A stretch of 64,000 nt of DNA from Anastrepha obliqua (taxonomy: Eukaryota; Arthropoda; Insecta; Diptera; Tephritidae), in assembly GCF_027943255.1 (NCBI RefSeq), contig NC_072897.1, positions 57,250,406 to 57,314,405 of the forward strand, read 5' to 3'. Numbering within the stretch: position 1 is the first letter of the stretch; each line of letters opens with the position of its first letter. Of this stretch, positions 1 through 9,920 are shown piece by piece. The position numbers were made by a program, and so were the translations under genes. A model generated the notes under the pieces. The model made no database searches, was not told the origin of the DNA, and worked only from the letters and a program-made list of their open reading frames with translations.

Positions 1-1239
1 ACACATCTTTCGCCTCAACACACAACACATTTCTCACCTCGTCATTAAACCAATTAAATTTTTACTATTTTCGTATTTTTGAATAATAAGCGAATACGTA
101 AAATTTATTACACACAATTTTTTTTCAATTAATATACATTTAAAAAAAAACTAATTAAAAAAAAATATAAAAAAAGTTTGCGCCGGGAATTGATATCGAG
201 TCTAACATATGGCGAGGAAAAATAGGCGGTGCGTTTATTTCTTCGACTGCTTATTTTTTTACCATTTTGTTACTTTTGAAATGAGAAGCGGATACATAAA
301 ATTTATTACCAATTTTTTTAAGATAACATTAAAAAAAAAAAATTTAAAAGGGGGAAAAAAAAATTGGCGCCGAGAATTGATGCCGAGTCACATGGGTAGG
401 ATAAATACGCAGTGCGTTTATTTCTGCGCCTGCGTTGTGAACCAAGGTTTTGTGCATGCGCGCGACGCGAATTAATTTTAATAAAGTTCTGAAAGTAATT
501 CATGAAGTTTTTCATTACATACATTCAAAAATGAACGTATACTCTATATGTGCACAAATGATGGTATATGACAATATACATAATATGTATGTACATGTCA
601 ATAGGAGGTATTTGCATTCAGAAAATAAAACGGTTTAAGATAAATCAACACTTATTTTATATTGTATGTCAATTTATAGTTTATGTATTCGACAGCATTT
701 ATATACATATGTATGTATGTACATTTGTATATGAAAAACAATAATGCACAAGCGTAAGAACATCATCTTCCTTTCATACCTACATATGTATGTACATATG
801 CATGTATGCCCATTAACCTTGACTTATGTACATATGTACACATGTCACAGCACATCACATTCTTACAAGAAATCAAATACACATACGCACTAGTGAACGA
901 GTTTCTTCCTAACAAGTGCAAAAACAATTCTGCTCTATGTATGTATATATACCCACTTTATGTCCTAGCATATATACATACATATATACCTACTTGCCTT
1001 CTAAACTTCCTACAAAATAATTGTATTCATGTGTTACTACATCCATGCACGTTCATACATTCATGCATATATGCGCGAGCACAGCGCTCCCTTCTTGCTT
1101 CCGTGTACTTTTGTCTTTCACCAGTCGATATTCCTAATATTGTACTTACAAAAACACAATACTTTGATAGACGCAAAGGCAACAGCAAGCACAACGCGAT
1201 GGCCGCTTTGCCACCACACATTCTAAAATGTTCTAGAAC

Positions 1240-1560
1240 ACAACAAAAACACATACCTCACATGCGCATGTCGCCCAAAGCTAAAATCTAAGCCTAGCGA
1301 CTACAAAAACAAAATACATTCGTAGACGCAGTCGCAGCGGCCATGACTCTATCACCGACGGCGCTGAACAATTTAGAACAAAAACAAAAATTTCATTCAT
1401 AAGTTCGAGCTCGTATTTCAATTTCATTCATAAAACGAGCCGCCCATATGCCAATTTTCGCGACCATTCGAAAATAGTCAATATTGGAATATTTCGCATG
1501 GAATTGCTTGCCAATATTTGATAAATCTTGAATTTTTGTCATGTCGAGTGGCCGCGGCTC
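1240..1560 (-). repeat. R-family repeat arm, inverted relative to 2331-2660
   Basis: This stretch is the reverse complement, with scattered mismatches, of 2331-2660 and of about 30755-31080. Landmarks are GCCGCCCATATGCCAATTT, the CATTCGAAAATAGTCAATATTGG block, and the GACTACAAAAACAAAATACATTCGTAG block. With 2331-2660 it forms an inverted pair with about 770 bases between the arms. A matching arm lies in copy B at about 13752-14072. No coding capacity is evident. Confidence 0.85.
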
Positions 1561-1701
1561 CGTATGTATGTATGCACCCTTATATGTATGTAAATATGTC
1601 TTTTAACTGTTCGACAGTCGCGAGTTAATGCGACTTAGATTCCTTGAACAATTGCAGCGAATCACACATTTCTGTCCACAAAGCCGCATATATGTTCCCT
1701 A

Positions 1702-2100
1702 TGATCAAAAAGTACCGAGAATGTTTAAATAAAACATAACAGAGTTAAATTTCAGGCAAATTTATATTATCTCCTTCAAAATATGACCCGTCTGAAGCAA
1801 CACACATTTTTACCCAGTCTTCCAAACACCCCCGGCAGGCCAACATGGCCTTCAGCTCCTTCGTCGTATTCTCTTTGATCTTTTTGATCGGTGCGATGGC
1901 ACGTTATCATCTCGCAAAATCCAAGAACTGTTTGCTCACATTTCCGGCCGTTTGCAACATACAGCATCTCTCAAAGGCTTCAAAACGGATAAATAATATT
2001 CTTTATTGACTGTCTGGCCCGATGGAAGGTACTCATGGTGGACTATGCCTTGGCAATCGAAGAAAACAGTCAACATCACCTTCCCGGTTCTTTTTGCTCA
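1702..2100 (-). mobile_element. Internally deleted mariner (Tc1/mariner) remnant
   Basis: A 399-bp element flanked by TA (1700-1701 and 2101-2102), with inverted ends TGATCAAAAAGTACCGAG and TGAGCAAAAAGAACCGGG. The minus strand reads mariner transposase pieces: a segment resembling MLTVFFDCQG with the second-catalytic-block context, HHEYLPSGQTVNKEYYL, then a C-terminal WVKMCVASDGSYFEGD-like tail. Most of the protein is missing, so it is a nonautonomous deletion derivative. The same family recurs at 14214-14612 and 35756-36277, each with a different deletion. Confidence 0.85.
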
Positions 2101-2330
2101 TAGGGCTCATATCCCATCTTTTCACTGACGGACAAGAAGACGGTCGCAGTTGTTGTTTTTTATATGCATACATTTTGCGTTCGTTGAAGGTTTGTATATA
2201 TTTATATATATTTATATACATATGCGTGTATGCGCGTTTGGCTTTCTGGATGCATCCATGGATATTAGAATATTTTCTCATCAATATGTGTATGTAAGTA
2301 GTTCAGATTTGACTGAATACATTAAATATA

Positions 2331-2689
2331 CGGGCACTCGACTTGACAAAAATTCAAGATTTACCAAATATTGGCAAATAATTCCACGCGAAATATTCCA
2401 ATATCGACTATTTTCGAATGGTCGAGGAAATTGGCATATGGGCGGCTCGTATTGTGAATGAAAGTACTTTGCTCGTAGAAATATGAGCCTATGAATGCAT
2501 TTTGTTCTTGTAGTCGCTGGGCATAGTATTTTAGCTTTGAACGACATACGCATTTAGAGGAATAAAGTGAGTGCCCCGTGTGTGCGGTTGTATGTACATT
2601 CATATATGTATGTAAACAAATAAACATTGTTTTGCTGGAAGTTCAAAATAAAAATATGTACGTACATAGGCTAGGGCGTCAAGTGTGCA
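2331..2689 (+). repeat. R-family repeat, start of a ~1.3 kb unit split by two elements
   Basis: This repeat begins exactly where copy A of the long duplication ends. It is homologous in the same orientation to about 30760-31165. The unit continues after the gypsy insertion (9702-9920) and after the pogo insertion (11845-12536). Removing both insertions and their target duplications leaves about 1.27 kb, close to the roughly 1.34 kb of the related 30.76-32.1 kb unit. No gene is seen. Confidence 0.8.
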
Positions 2690-3120
2690 AATTATCTTTT
2701 GCTTAACTAGCAAAAGCTTTTTAAAAACACATTGTGAGTCTTCGTTGCACACCGGATACAAACTGATCCGAAACTTTATTAATCTTAATATTTATACAGA
2801 ATCTGAAGCTTAAATCTTAGGTTAGTATGTCTTAATTCTATTGAAAGCGGACCATACGTGATATGTGACATGTTTGACATTTTCGCTAAGGTAAGCGCTT
2901 ATTTTTATTGTTGTTCTTAATTCTATTGAAAGCGGACCATACGTGATATGTGATGTCCACTTCTTTCATTAGCAAAGTGTCAATGACATGTTTGACACTT
3001 TCGCTAATGGTAAGTGCTTATATTTATTGTTTATTTTTTTGGGAAGTGGCTTGCGCTATTAATCTATGCTTAACTGTTTACATCCTGGGTTAGTGGTGTG
3101 TGGTATAGGAGGCGTTAACT
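2690..3120 (-). repeat. 3' LTR of gypsy element 1
   Basis: Nearly identical to 9272-9701, with one T/A change and a short indel noticed. Inside the LTR a block beginning CTTAATTCTATTGAAAGCGG is repeated twice in tandem with modifications. The stop codon of the env remnant falls inside this LTR. It is bounded by TGCA on the outer side and by the polypurine tract on the inner side. Confidence 0.95.
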
Positions 3121-3995
3121 CCCCCTCTTCTAAATCGAAGCGTCCCGTCTTCGAATATAAAGCTGTTAAGTGATTAATTCTGTCTGATAATTGCAATAAT
3201 AATTCTTCTTTTTCTTTTGCATTTTTTAATTTAATTTTTAGATTAATATATATGATAAATTTAAAGACAAAATATGCAGATAATATTATTACAATTAAAG
3301 TGGTAAATGTCCACCAAACAGGATTTCGTTTTATTTCTTGCTTTAATGGTGTGAGTATATTAACATTGTTTAATTTTAAATCAATATTTTTTGTTTCAAT
3401 GTATTTATTTACAAAAAAAGATTTTAATTTTCCTTCCCTTAAATATCCTAAAATTTTTCCTGTAGGATTTTCATATTTTCTGTTGTCAATTATAACATCA
3501 TCTTGAAAAGTTATCAAATAAACTCCTTCTATAGTGTGATTATTAATTTTATGCTTTCCTGATGCTATTATAGCACCATCTTTTACAATATTTATTGATT
3601 CATTTGCTTCATTTATTTTTGTGCAGTTGGCATGTTTATTATTTAACATATCGGACAAACATGTGTTATTTCCTTTTATCATACAAAAAGCATTATTTAA
3701 TTCCTTTTTACAAAATTTGACTGAATAAAATTTATCTCCACATTTTATTATTTCATTTTCAATCAACAATTTTCCATCATTTTGCGCTACAGCTATTGCT
3801 TTATACAATTTACAAACATTTTTTACTTTTGGATACTTAATGTAAACAACTATTAAATTACTCTTTTGTACAATTTTAAATTCCGAAACATCTATAAGAT
3901 CTGATATTGTTACATTTACTTGTGTAATCAATTATATCTGTTGTAATGATATTGATATATGAAAATATCAATATAAGTGGCACTAATTTCGCCAT
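3059..3995 (-). pseudogene. env: Shortened env remnant of gypsy element 1
   Basis: Errantivirus envelope glycoprotein remnant. On the minus strand an ATG at 3995 opens a short signal-peptide-like frame (MAKLVPLILIF and following). About 20 codons later the reading switches frame into a 290-residue ORF (from 3931). That ORF matches the C-terminal half of errantivirus env: cysteine-containing ectodomain, one membrane anchor (about residues 208-232, WWTFTTLIVIILSAYFVFKF), and a charged cytoplasmic tail ending in the 3' LTR. The section carrying the furin-type RxKR cleavage site and fusion peptide, present in element 2 at about 24,300, is missing. The protein is about half the usual length. I infer an internal deletion that makes env non-functional. 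Confidence 0.8.
3121..3131 (-). other. Polypurine tract of gypsy element 1
   Basis: On the minus strand the bases just before the 3' LTR read GAAGAGGGGG, the purine run used to prime plus-strand DNA synthesis in LTR elements. It directly abuts the AGTTAACG start of the LTR, which fixes that LTR boundary. Confidence 0.85.
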
Positions 3996-4116
3996 GTTTC
4001 CTAAAAATAATGCAATTAAACTTTAATGTTATCTTTGTGAATTATTCTGTTTCTGTTTTGTATTTTAACTTTATTTCCTAAATCTTCTACTACTATCTGC
4101 TTTTTATATTTGGGTT

Positions 4117-7100
4117 TTAATTTATTTCGTTCCCCATATACTTTTTCATATATAATTTCACCCCTATGGTAATTTTTTGAAGCCTTTTCTTGTTGTGGTA
4201 TTCTAACATTTTTTCCTGATTATTTTTTAATATATCCCTTATATTCTCATGCTTCTCTTTATTAAACAAAATATTACAAGGTTGTTTACCTGTTACTGAA
4301 TGTATAGTTTTATTATACTGCTGCACCGCCCTCATAATTGATTCGAAATCACTAACTAAACTGTGTTCCTCTTTTAAACATCGAGATATTTCTATAAGTG
4401 TGGAATGAACCCTTTCTATTTGACCATTACTCGTGCTATGACGTGGTGTGCAATAATAGATTTGTATGTTGAGTCTTTCCATTAAAGACCTGAATTGTAT
4501 CGTACTTAAACCTGGTTCATTATCCATAACTATACTTTTAACATCTGGAAATGTTTGCAGAAGTTCCAAAATTTTTTCCTCCAAATTAAGCTTATCCCCA
4601 ATATATTTTACAATTAAATATTTAGAATAAGAATCTATACAAGTTAAAAATTTTAATTTTTGCGCGAAAAAAATATCAATATGGAGTTGTTCTCCCTCTC
4701 TTTCCGGAATAGGTGCCTCTCCTATCGGAATAAGTTTTGGGTGCCTTTCATATTTATTACTGTTGCATATGTTACAATTTTTTACATATTGCTTGAACTG
4801 TTTTATCATCAATGGCCAATAATATTGTTGCCTAATTTGGGCCAAATTTTCCCTATAATTTCTATGTGCCCTATTGTGAGTTTGTTCAATAATCGCTCCC
4901 TGATCCTCTCTATTAGTAATATCGTTTGGGAACAATTTCGTATGAAAAAATTTTACAGTTGGAAATGCCTCCCTCAATACGTTCTTTATTTCGTAAAGCA
5001 CCTCAGGTGAGCAATATATTCCCGTAACCAACTTTGGGTTAATATATTCTTTTAAAACTCCAACAATATTTTCCGGTATGTCGTATTCGATCAAAAATCG
5101 TTTATTATTAAAATGAGAAATTGTCTCTAACACGGTTATTTTCGCCCCGTTATCTCTCAAAATTTGTTGCTTAAAATGATTTAATGGCTTTTTTGTTTCA
5201 TGAATCTGATATTCATTACTGCTTTCAGCAGAATGTTGTGTGTCCGCTAACGAATCACTGGACTCACTATGTTCTTTGGAATTTGTCAAATTATTAAGCA
5301 TTTGTCTCGACAATGCATCAGCAACGACATTGGTTGCACCTGGCTTGTAAATAATTTTTGGAGAAAATTCTTCAATAAATGATCTCCATCTCTTAATTTT
5401 AATATTCGGATTTCTTTCCGAAATCGCAAATGACAAAGGTTGATGATCAGTGTGTATTTCCAGATCACTAACACCGTAAAGGTAATTACGCAATGCTTTC
5501 AAAGCCCAGACTATTGCGAACAACTCTTTCTCATTTGTAGCATAATTAAACTCCGTAGAATTTAATGTTTTTGATATAAAGACAATAGGTTTCCCCTCTT
5601 GTGACAATACTGCACCCAAAGCTACATTTGATGCATCGGTTGTTAAAACAAATTTTTTGTTATAATCAGGTTGTGTCAATTCAACCTGTTGAGCCAGTAA
5701 ATTCTTCAATTTGTCACAAGCAGCCACTCCGTCTTGATCTAGACTAACTATCTTTTTCTTTGACAAATACTGGGAAATTTTTCCGTTTTCCCCCTGCAAA
5801 TGCTTAGTTAATGGCTTTGCCTCAACCGCGTAATTGTGTATAAATTTTCTATAATAGCCTGTCAGCCCCAAAAATCCCCGCAATTGAAGCAATGTCTTTG
5901 GTATAGGATAATTCTGTATGGCTTCAACCTTTCTTGGGTCCGTTTTGATTATATTCTTTGCCACTATATATCCCAAAAATTCCACCTCTCTTTGGTAGAA
6001 CTTAGATTTTTCAGAGGATATTTTCATATTTGCCTCCCTTAATATATTAATTACCAAACTCAAATGTTTTTTATGGTCTTCCAAATTTTTTGAAAAAATT
6101 ATAACATCGTCGACATAAACGTGACAAAACTTTCCAATATATTCTCTTAATACATTATCCATAGCCCGTTGAAAAATACTTGGTGCATTTTTCAATCCGA
6201 ACGGCATTCGTAGGAATTCGTACTTCCCGTTATTTACCGAAAATGCCGTTTTCTCTATATCACCTTCTTTCATTAATATCTGGTAAAATCCAGACTCCAA
6301 ATCTATTGTAGAAAAATAATTAGACTTTCCCAAATTTGAAAGTATAACCTCTGGATTAGGCATTGGGTACCTATCAGATGTGGTTTTTTCATTAATTTTT
6401 TTGAAATCGATGACCAATCTCAATTTAGGACTTCCGTCATCATTTACTCCTTTCTTTGGAACCACCCATACTGGAGAATTGTATGGACTTTTACTTTCCC
6501 TAATTATATTCTTTTGCAACAGGCTTTGAACCTCATTATTAACAAAATCATTCACTGACATTGGGTAAGGGTATTGTTTTGACCAAATTGGCCTTTCTTC
6601 AAAAGTTCGTATTTCCGCCTTTACGTCGGTACGAAAAGGTAAATCTAAATTAACATCACTATGTGTTATTGAAATTTCCTCAATCACCTTATTTTGCAAC
6701 CCTTCGATCGACTCCCCTTTCCTATCTACTTCAAAGGATATCTTTGAGGACTCCGACCTTAAATTATTCAATGAATTTCCAATTTGGGAATCTTCATTCT
6801 TATCTTGATTTTTAAATTTTTTTATTTTCGCGGTATCTACCTCAGCAAAAGTTTTAGGAGTTAGGTTTTCCGATATATTTTTTTGCAAATTTTTATTATC
6901 TTTTTTGTTTCTAGTATAATTTTTGTCAGGCCCCTTTTGACCTTTTTTCCCTACTAGTTTCTGATTAATTTTCTTCACACCGTTTTTGGTATTTCTTTCA
7001 TTATTTTTCCCTTTTGGTTTATTGATAATATTTTCGACAGACGTTTCAGGACCTTCTTGTCCCGAGGGGTTTGGTATATCAAAATCATCAAGAAAATGAA

Positions 7101-7443
7101 TTTTTTCTGTTTTGTTATTACCATAGATCAACACCCGATTTGGAATATCAATCTTGGCTTCGATTTTACTCAAGAAATTGATTCCAATTAAGAGATCACT
7201 TTCTAAATTTTCAATCTCGTAAAATCGCTCCTGAGCATCAAATAAATTGATATTATGGAAAAAGTTTATGATGGTCGAACCATGAATGGTTCTTACCCTC
7301 TTCTTATTTTCTAAAACATTTTTGTTTACATAGAGCCCGGCCCGTATATATGAGCTTGTTGCTCCCGTATCAATTAAGATTTTGAAGATTTGCCCCGTCT
7401 TCCTATCCGTCTTGACAATGTAGGGCAAATCAGACCTTACTCT
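4117..7443 (-). CDS. pol: Pol polyprotein of gypsy element 1 (PR-RT-RNaseH-IN)
   Basis: A single long reading frame of about 1,100 residues. Domains in order: aspartic protease (ILIDTGATSSY near residue 20), a charged linker rich in Lys/Asn, reverse transcriptase with YVDDV near residue 440, RNase H (TTDASNVALGAVLS near 640), integrase zinc finger (HNRAH...H...CNICNSNKY, about 850-890), and integrase core with D in HIDIFF, D in MDNEPG and E in GQIERVH. The pol frame overlaps the end of gag in the -1 frame at a TTTTTTA heptamer, and no ATG is needed. The frame ends early at NEIN: about 34 further residues resembling the tail of element 2 pol continue in another frame to 4016, so a frameshift has clipped the C-terminus. 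Confidence 0.93.
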   Translation of the reverse strand, partial: RVRSDLPYIVKTDRKTGQIFKILIDTGATSSYIRAGLYVNKNVLENKKRVRTIHGSTIINFFHNINLFDAQERFYEIENLESDLLIGINFLSKIEAKIDIPNRVLIYGNNKTEKIHFLDDFDIPNPSGQEGPETSVENIINKPKGKNNERNTKNGVKKINQKLVGKKGQKGPDKNYTRNKKDNKNLQKNISENLTPKTFAEVDTAKIKKFKNQDKNEDSQIGNSLNNLRSESSKISFEVDRKGESIEGLQNKVIEEISITHSDVNLDLPFRTDVKAEIRTFEERPIWSKQYPYPMSVNDFVNNEVQSLLQKNIIRESKSPYNSPVWVVPKKGVNDDGSPKLRLVIDFKKINEKTTSDRYPMPNPEVILSNLGKSNYFSTIDLESGFYQILMKEGDIEKTAFSVNNGKYEFLRMPFGLKNAPSIFQRAMDNVLREYIGKFCHVYVDDVIIFSKNLEDHKKHLSLVINILREANMKISSEKSKFYQREVEFLGYIVAKNIIKTDPRKVEAIQNYPIPKTLLQLRGFLGLTGYYRKFIHNYAVEAKPLTKHLQGENGKISQYLSKKKIVSLDQDGVAACDKLKNLLAQQVELTQPDYNKKFVLTTDASNVALGAVLSQEGKPIVFISKTLNSTEFNYATNEKELFAIVWALKALRNYLYGVSDLEIHTDHQPLSFAISERNPNIKIKRWRSFIEEFSPKIIYKPGATNVVADALSRQMLNNLTNSKEHSESSDSLADTQHSAESSNEYQIHETKKPLNHFKQQILRDNGAKITVLETISHFNNKRFLIEYDIPENIVGVLKEYINPKLVTGIYCSPEVLYEIKNVLREAFPTVKFFHTKLFPNDITNREDQGAIIEQTHNRAHRNYRENLAQIRQQYYWPLMIKQFKQYVKNCNICNSNKYERHPKLIPIGEAPIPEREGEQLHIDIFFAQKLKFLTCIDSYSKYLIVKYIGDKLNLEEKILELLQTFPDVKSIVMDNEPGLSTIQFRSLMERLNIQIYYCTPRHSTSNGQIERVHSTLIEISRCLKEEHSLVSDFESIMRAVQQYNKTIHSVTGKQPCNILFNKEKHENIRDILKNNQEKMLEYHNKKRLQKITIGVKLYMKKYMGNEIN

Positions 7444-8558
7444 AAAAAATGATTTTCTCCCATGTTATTAATTCTTTGCACCTTCTGTTGAGGTTGCGTA
7501 CTTATTTGCGCACTATTATTCGACCTCTTTGGCACAGCATTTGCTTGATAATTATAATTGGTCTGCCAATTATTTCTATTGCCTCTCACCTGTTGCTGGT
7601 ACGTTTGTACCGGTTTGGGAATATTTGTGATCTGTAATGATGGATCAACGTCCATTGGCTCTGGACGATTTTGCTTGACCTCATTTGCTGGGGTATTCCT
7701 TGGTGGATACCTTAAATTGTTCAGAAAATTCGCACCCCTACGAACGCCCTGAGGAGCGTTTCTGTTTATTGTAATATTATTATTACTATTATTATAACTC
7801 CTTGAAAAATGCAATGCGAATTGTGCTCGCATTTGATTGGCATCGAGCTCCTGCGCCTTGGCAAGAGCATTTGGTAAGTCACGTGGTGCCAACGTGAAGA
7901 GGATCTGGTCCAACGGAGGGTTAAGACCTGTAATGAAAGTTCGAAGAGCTGTTTCCCTGTTTTTGGTATTAAGCTCCTTTGTAATTGCGGAATTCGTTCC
8001 GTGCGTCATTATCGTTTTGTTAATTAATAACGTCAGTTTTTTATTGACCTCGTTGTAGAACTCTATTAGGGTACCAGGTCCTTGCCTAAGCACACTCATT
8101 TCCTGTTCTATTATGTGACACGGCCTCTTATCAGCGAAGGCAAAATCTAGCCTACTCAGAATTGCATCGAAATTAAGAACCGTACCGTGGTTCGTTAAAA
8201 TATTGTTAGCGTCCTGCGTAATTTTGTTACGCAAGATAGTCAAGGCAGCAAAATATTTTTTGCTTCCCCTAGTATACAATGACATTGAATTGTTAGCAGC
8301 CTCGCGCCAGCTAACATAATTCTTGATTTTTCCTCGAAATTCAGGAAGAGATTTTATGACGTCTAAACTTTCCTCACAATTGATTGTTGAATCTATTGAT
8401 TCTGTAGTATATTCAGCAACATTGTCGGAATTACTTAAAGCCTGCAACTGACGTCTAACTTGTTCTACCTCGCTACGCAGCGAGGCGGTGCTAGCAGCTA
8501 TAAGTCGCGACACAACATCCATATTGGACGTGCTATTGTTATTATTCACTATAGACAT
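7437..8558 (-). CDS. gag: Gag of gypsy element 1
   Basis: Capsid-type structural protein of about 373 residues. I chose the ATG at 8558 (MSIVNNNN); the frame extends a few codons upstream only through a TTG. There is an N-terminal Asn-rich patch and a coiled-coil-prone segment (about 20-45). The central alpha-helical capsid-like region contains LPEFRGKIKNYVSWREAA, followed by a Pro/Asn/Gln-rich tail. No CCHC zinc knuckle is seen, as is usual for errantivirus gag. The motif PEPMDVDPSLQ near residue 305 is shared, with small changes, by gag of element 2 (PEPMDIDTSLR). The terminal codons CAT TTT TTA GAG TAA contain the putative frameshift site. Confidence 0.9.
   Translation of the reverse strand: MSIVNNNNSTSNMDVVSRLIAASTASLRSEVEQVRRQLQALSNSDNVAEYTTESIDSTINCEESLDVIKSLPEFRGKIKNYVSWREAANNSMSLYTRGSKKYFAALTILRNKITQDANNILTNHGTVLNFDAILSRLDFAFADKRPCHIIEQEMSVLRQGPGTLIEFYNEVNKKLTLLINKTIMTHGTNSAITKELNTKNRETALRTFITGLNPPLDQILFTLAPRDLPNALAKAQELDANQMRAQFALHFSRSYNNSNNNITINRNAPQGVRRGANFLNNLRYPPRNTPANEVKQNRPEPMDVDPSLQITNIPKPVQTYQQQVRGNRNNWQTNYNYQANAVPKRSNNSAQISTQPQQKVQRINNMGENHFLE
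7443..7449 (-). promoter_or_regulatory. Putative -1 ribosomal frameshift heptamer, gag-pol element 1
   Basis: The minus strand reads T TTT TTA in the gag frame, two codons before the gag stop. A one-base slip back gives AGA GTA AGG TCT GAT TTG CCC, which runs into pol without a stop. This is the X XXY YYZ slippery pattern. The same heptamer in the same phase occurs at 20946-20952 in element 2. Confidence 0.75.
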
Positions 8559-8930
8559 ATCTGCAAATCTACTTCTCAACTCTTCCAGCTTTATTTTTGG
8601 TAAAATTTGAAAAATTTTTAATCACTTCCTTATTTTTTACACAATTTTTGTGGTTTTCTTTACACTTTTCACAATAGTGTAATTTCTCGTAACCTAAGCT
8701 ACTAGGTCTATTGCCCATATGCTATATTTATAATTTACAACTTTTAATGCTTAAAAATTATTTAGTTTCTTACTCATTACTGGAAGATTCCTTCAGGTCC
8801 AACTTGGTGTTTGCTTGCTAAAGATGTTTGCATACAGTGATTTTTCCTCTATTGAGTGCGTTTTTCCTCCTTTGCTTGTTTCCTTGTAGAATTATTATAT
8901 TTTGTAGACTTGCTTGATATTTTGGTTTAC

Positions 8931-9130
8931 TAGGATACTTTTTGATTTTCTCCTTTTTTTCTTTTTGTTTTATTAGGATACTTTTTGGTTTTCTCCTTTT
9001 TTTTTAATTTTTTCTTTTTGTTTTATTAGGATACTTTTTGGTTTTCTCCTTTTTTAAATTTTTTCTTTTTGTTTTATTATTTTTTAGACTTAGGATACTT
9101 TTTAGTTTTCTCCTTTTTTTAGTCTAAAAA
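8931..9130 (-). repeat. Short tandem repeats in the leader of gypsy element 1
   Basis: On the plus strand the block AGGATACTTTTTGGTTTTCTCC followed by poly-T and TTTGTTTTATT occurs four times at roughly 50-60-base spacing. On the sense strand this is an A-rich leader with repeated GGAGAAAA...AAGTATCC modules between PBS and gag. Its function is unknown. Confidence 0.8.
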
Positions 9131-9254
9131 ATTTTTTTTTTTTTTTTTTCTCCCTTTTCCGATTTAGGGATACTTATTTGTTTAAATTGTGCACTGCCTT
9201 TTTACAGGCTATTATAGCACACAACTTTTATTTGGTCCACCAGAACTTAAATCG

Positions 9255-9271
9255 CTCCTGGCAGGATCGCC
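9255..9271 (-). other. Primer-binding site of gypsy element 1
   Basis: Directly inside the 5' LTR the minus strand reads GGCGATCCTGCCAGGAG. With the last T of the LTR this gives TGGCG..., the form expected for annealing to the CCA end of a tRNA. I cannot name the tRNA with certainty. Confidence 0.6.
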
Positions 9272-9701
9272 AATTATCTTTTGCTTAACTAGCAAAAGCT
9301 TTTTAAAAACACATTGTGAGTCTTCGTTGCACACCGGATACAAACTGATCCGAAACTATATTAATCTTAATATTTATACAGAATCTGAAGCTTAAATCTT
9401 AGGTTAGTATGTCTTAATTCTATTGAAAGCGGACCATACGTGATATGTGACATGTTTGACATTTTCGCTAAGGTAAGCGCTTATTTTTATTGTTTTCTTA
9501 ATTCTATTGAAAGCGGACCATACGTGATATGTGATGTCCACTTCTTTCATTAGCAAAGTGTCAATGACATGTTTGACACTTTCGCTAATGGTAAGTGCTT
9601 ATATTTATTGTTTATTTTTTTGGGAAGTGGCTTGCGCTATTAATCTATGCTTAACTGTTTACATCCTGGGTTAGTGGTGTGTGGTATAGGAGGCGTTAAC
9701 T
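9272..9701 (-). repeat. 5' LTR of gypsy element 1
   Basis: A 430-bp LTR, partner of 2690-3120. Outer border GGCGTTAACT is followed by the target duplication TGCA (9702-9705); the inner border AATTATC abuts the PBS. Confidence 0.95.
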
Positions 9702-9920
9702 TGCATACAAATATGTATGTACATGCATATGCAAAATATAATTGTTTTAGCATTTGTTAGGCAGGAATTTGATCATTAGGATATTTACTCCCTAATTATT
9801 ATGAAATATGATAAGGTGATGCTCGTGAGGTAGGCCATGGTTGCTTCAGTGCATACATATGCGTGCAACATTATATTTGTAAAGATGCAATTGAACTTAG
9901 TTGTCCCATATACGCAAATA
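9702..9920. repeat. Continuation of R-family unit between two insertions
   Basis: Continues the repeat interrupted at 2689. It matches the 31.2 kb unit through GCATTTGTTAG(G/A)CAGGAATT and GTAGG(C/T)CATGGTTGCTTCAGT. The part at about 9806-9895 (GATAAGGTGATGC...ATGGTTGCTTCAGTGC) recurs as a direct repeat at about 11996-12085 on the other side of the pogo element. No gene. Confidence 0.7.

Larger units (their letters stand above)
1..2330 (+). repeat. Long direct repeat, copy A (partner 12537-14842)
   Basis: Noncoding AT-rich sequence, interspersed with TATGTACATA-type microsatellite, that matches 12537-14842 almost base for base. The differences I saw are a 24-base deletion in copy B near 13103, poly-A length changes, and about four to six substitutions. 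The left limit lies outside the window. The right limit is sharp: after ATTAAATATA the two copies diverge. Both copies contain the same mariner remnant, so they duplicated after that insertion. Open frames here are short and rich in repeat-encoded residues, so I call no gene. Confidence 0.95.
2690..9701 (-). mobile_element. Ty3/gypsy errantivirus-type LTR retrotransposon, element 1
   Basis: A 7,012-bp element with two LTRs of about 430 bp that differ at only a few positions, so it inserted recently. Target duplication is TGCA (2686-2689 and 9702-9705). In sense order (minus strand) it has 5' LTR, PBS beginning (T)GGCGATCC, T/A-rich leader with tandem repeats, gag, pol, a shortened env, a polypurine tract GAAGAGGGGG, and 3' LTR. 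LTRs begin AGTTAACGCC and end GATAATT. An empty site is visible in the related repeat near 31162-31170 (CAAGTGTGCATAC). The env-bearing layout and gag lacking a zinc knuckle place it with 17.6/297/gypsy-like errantiviruses. Confidence 0.95.

Noticed and set aside
806..1291. 161-codon frame in copy A (and the identical one at 13318-13803)
   Set aside because: Mostly Tyr/Ile/His residues encoded by TACATA microsatellite. It overlaps an R-family repeat arm on the other strand.
8931..9130. T-rich repeats considered as a CRISPR-like array or satellite
   Set aside because: Units are directly adjacent low-complexity variants within the retrotransposon leader, with no unique spacers.
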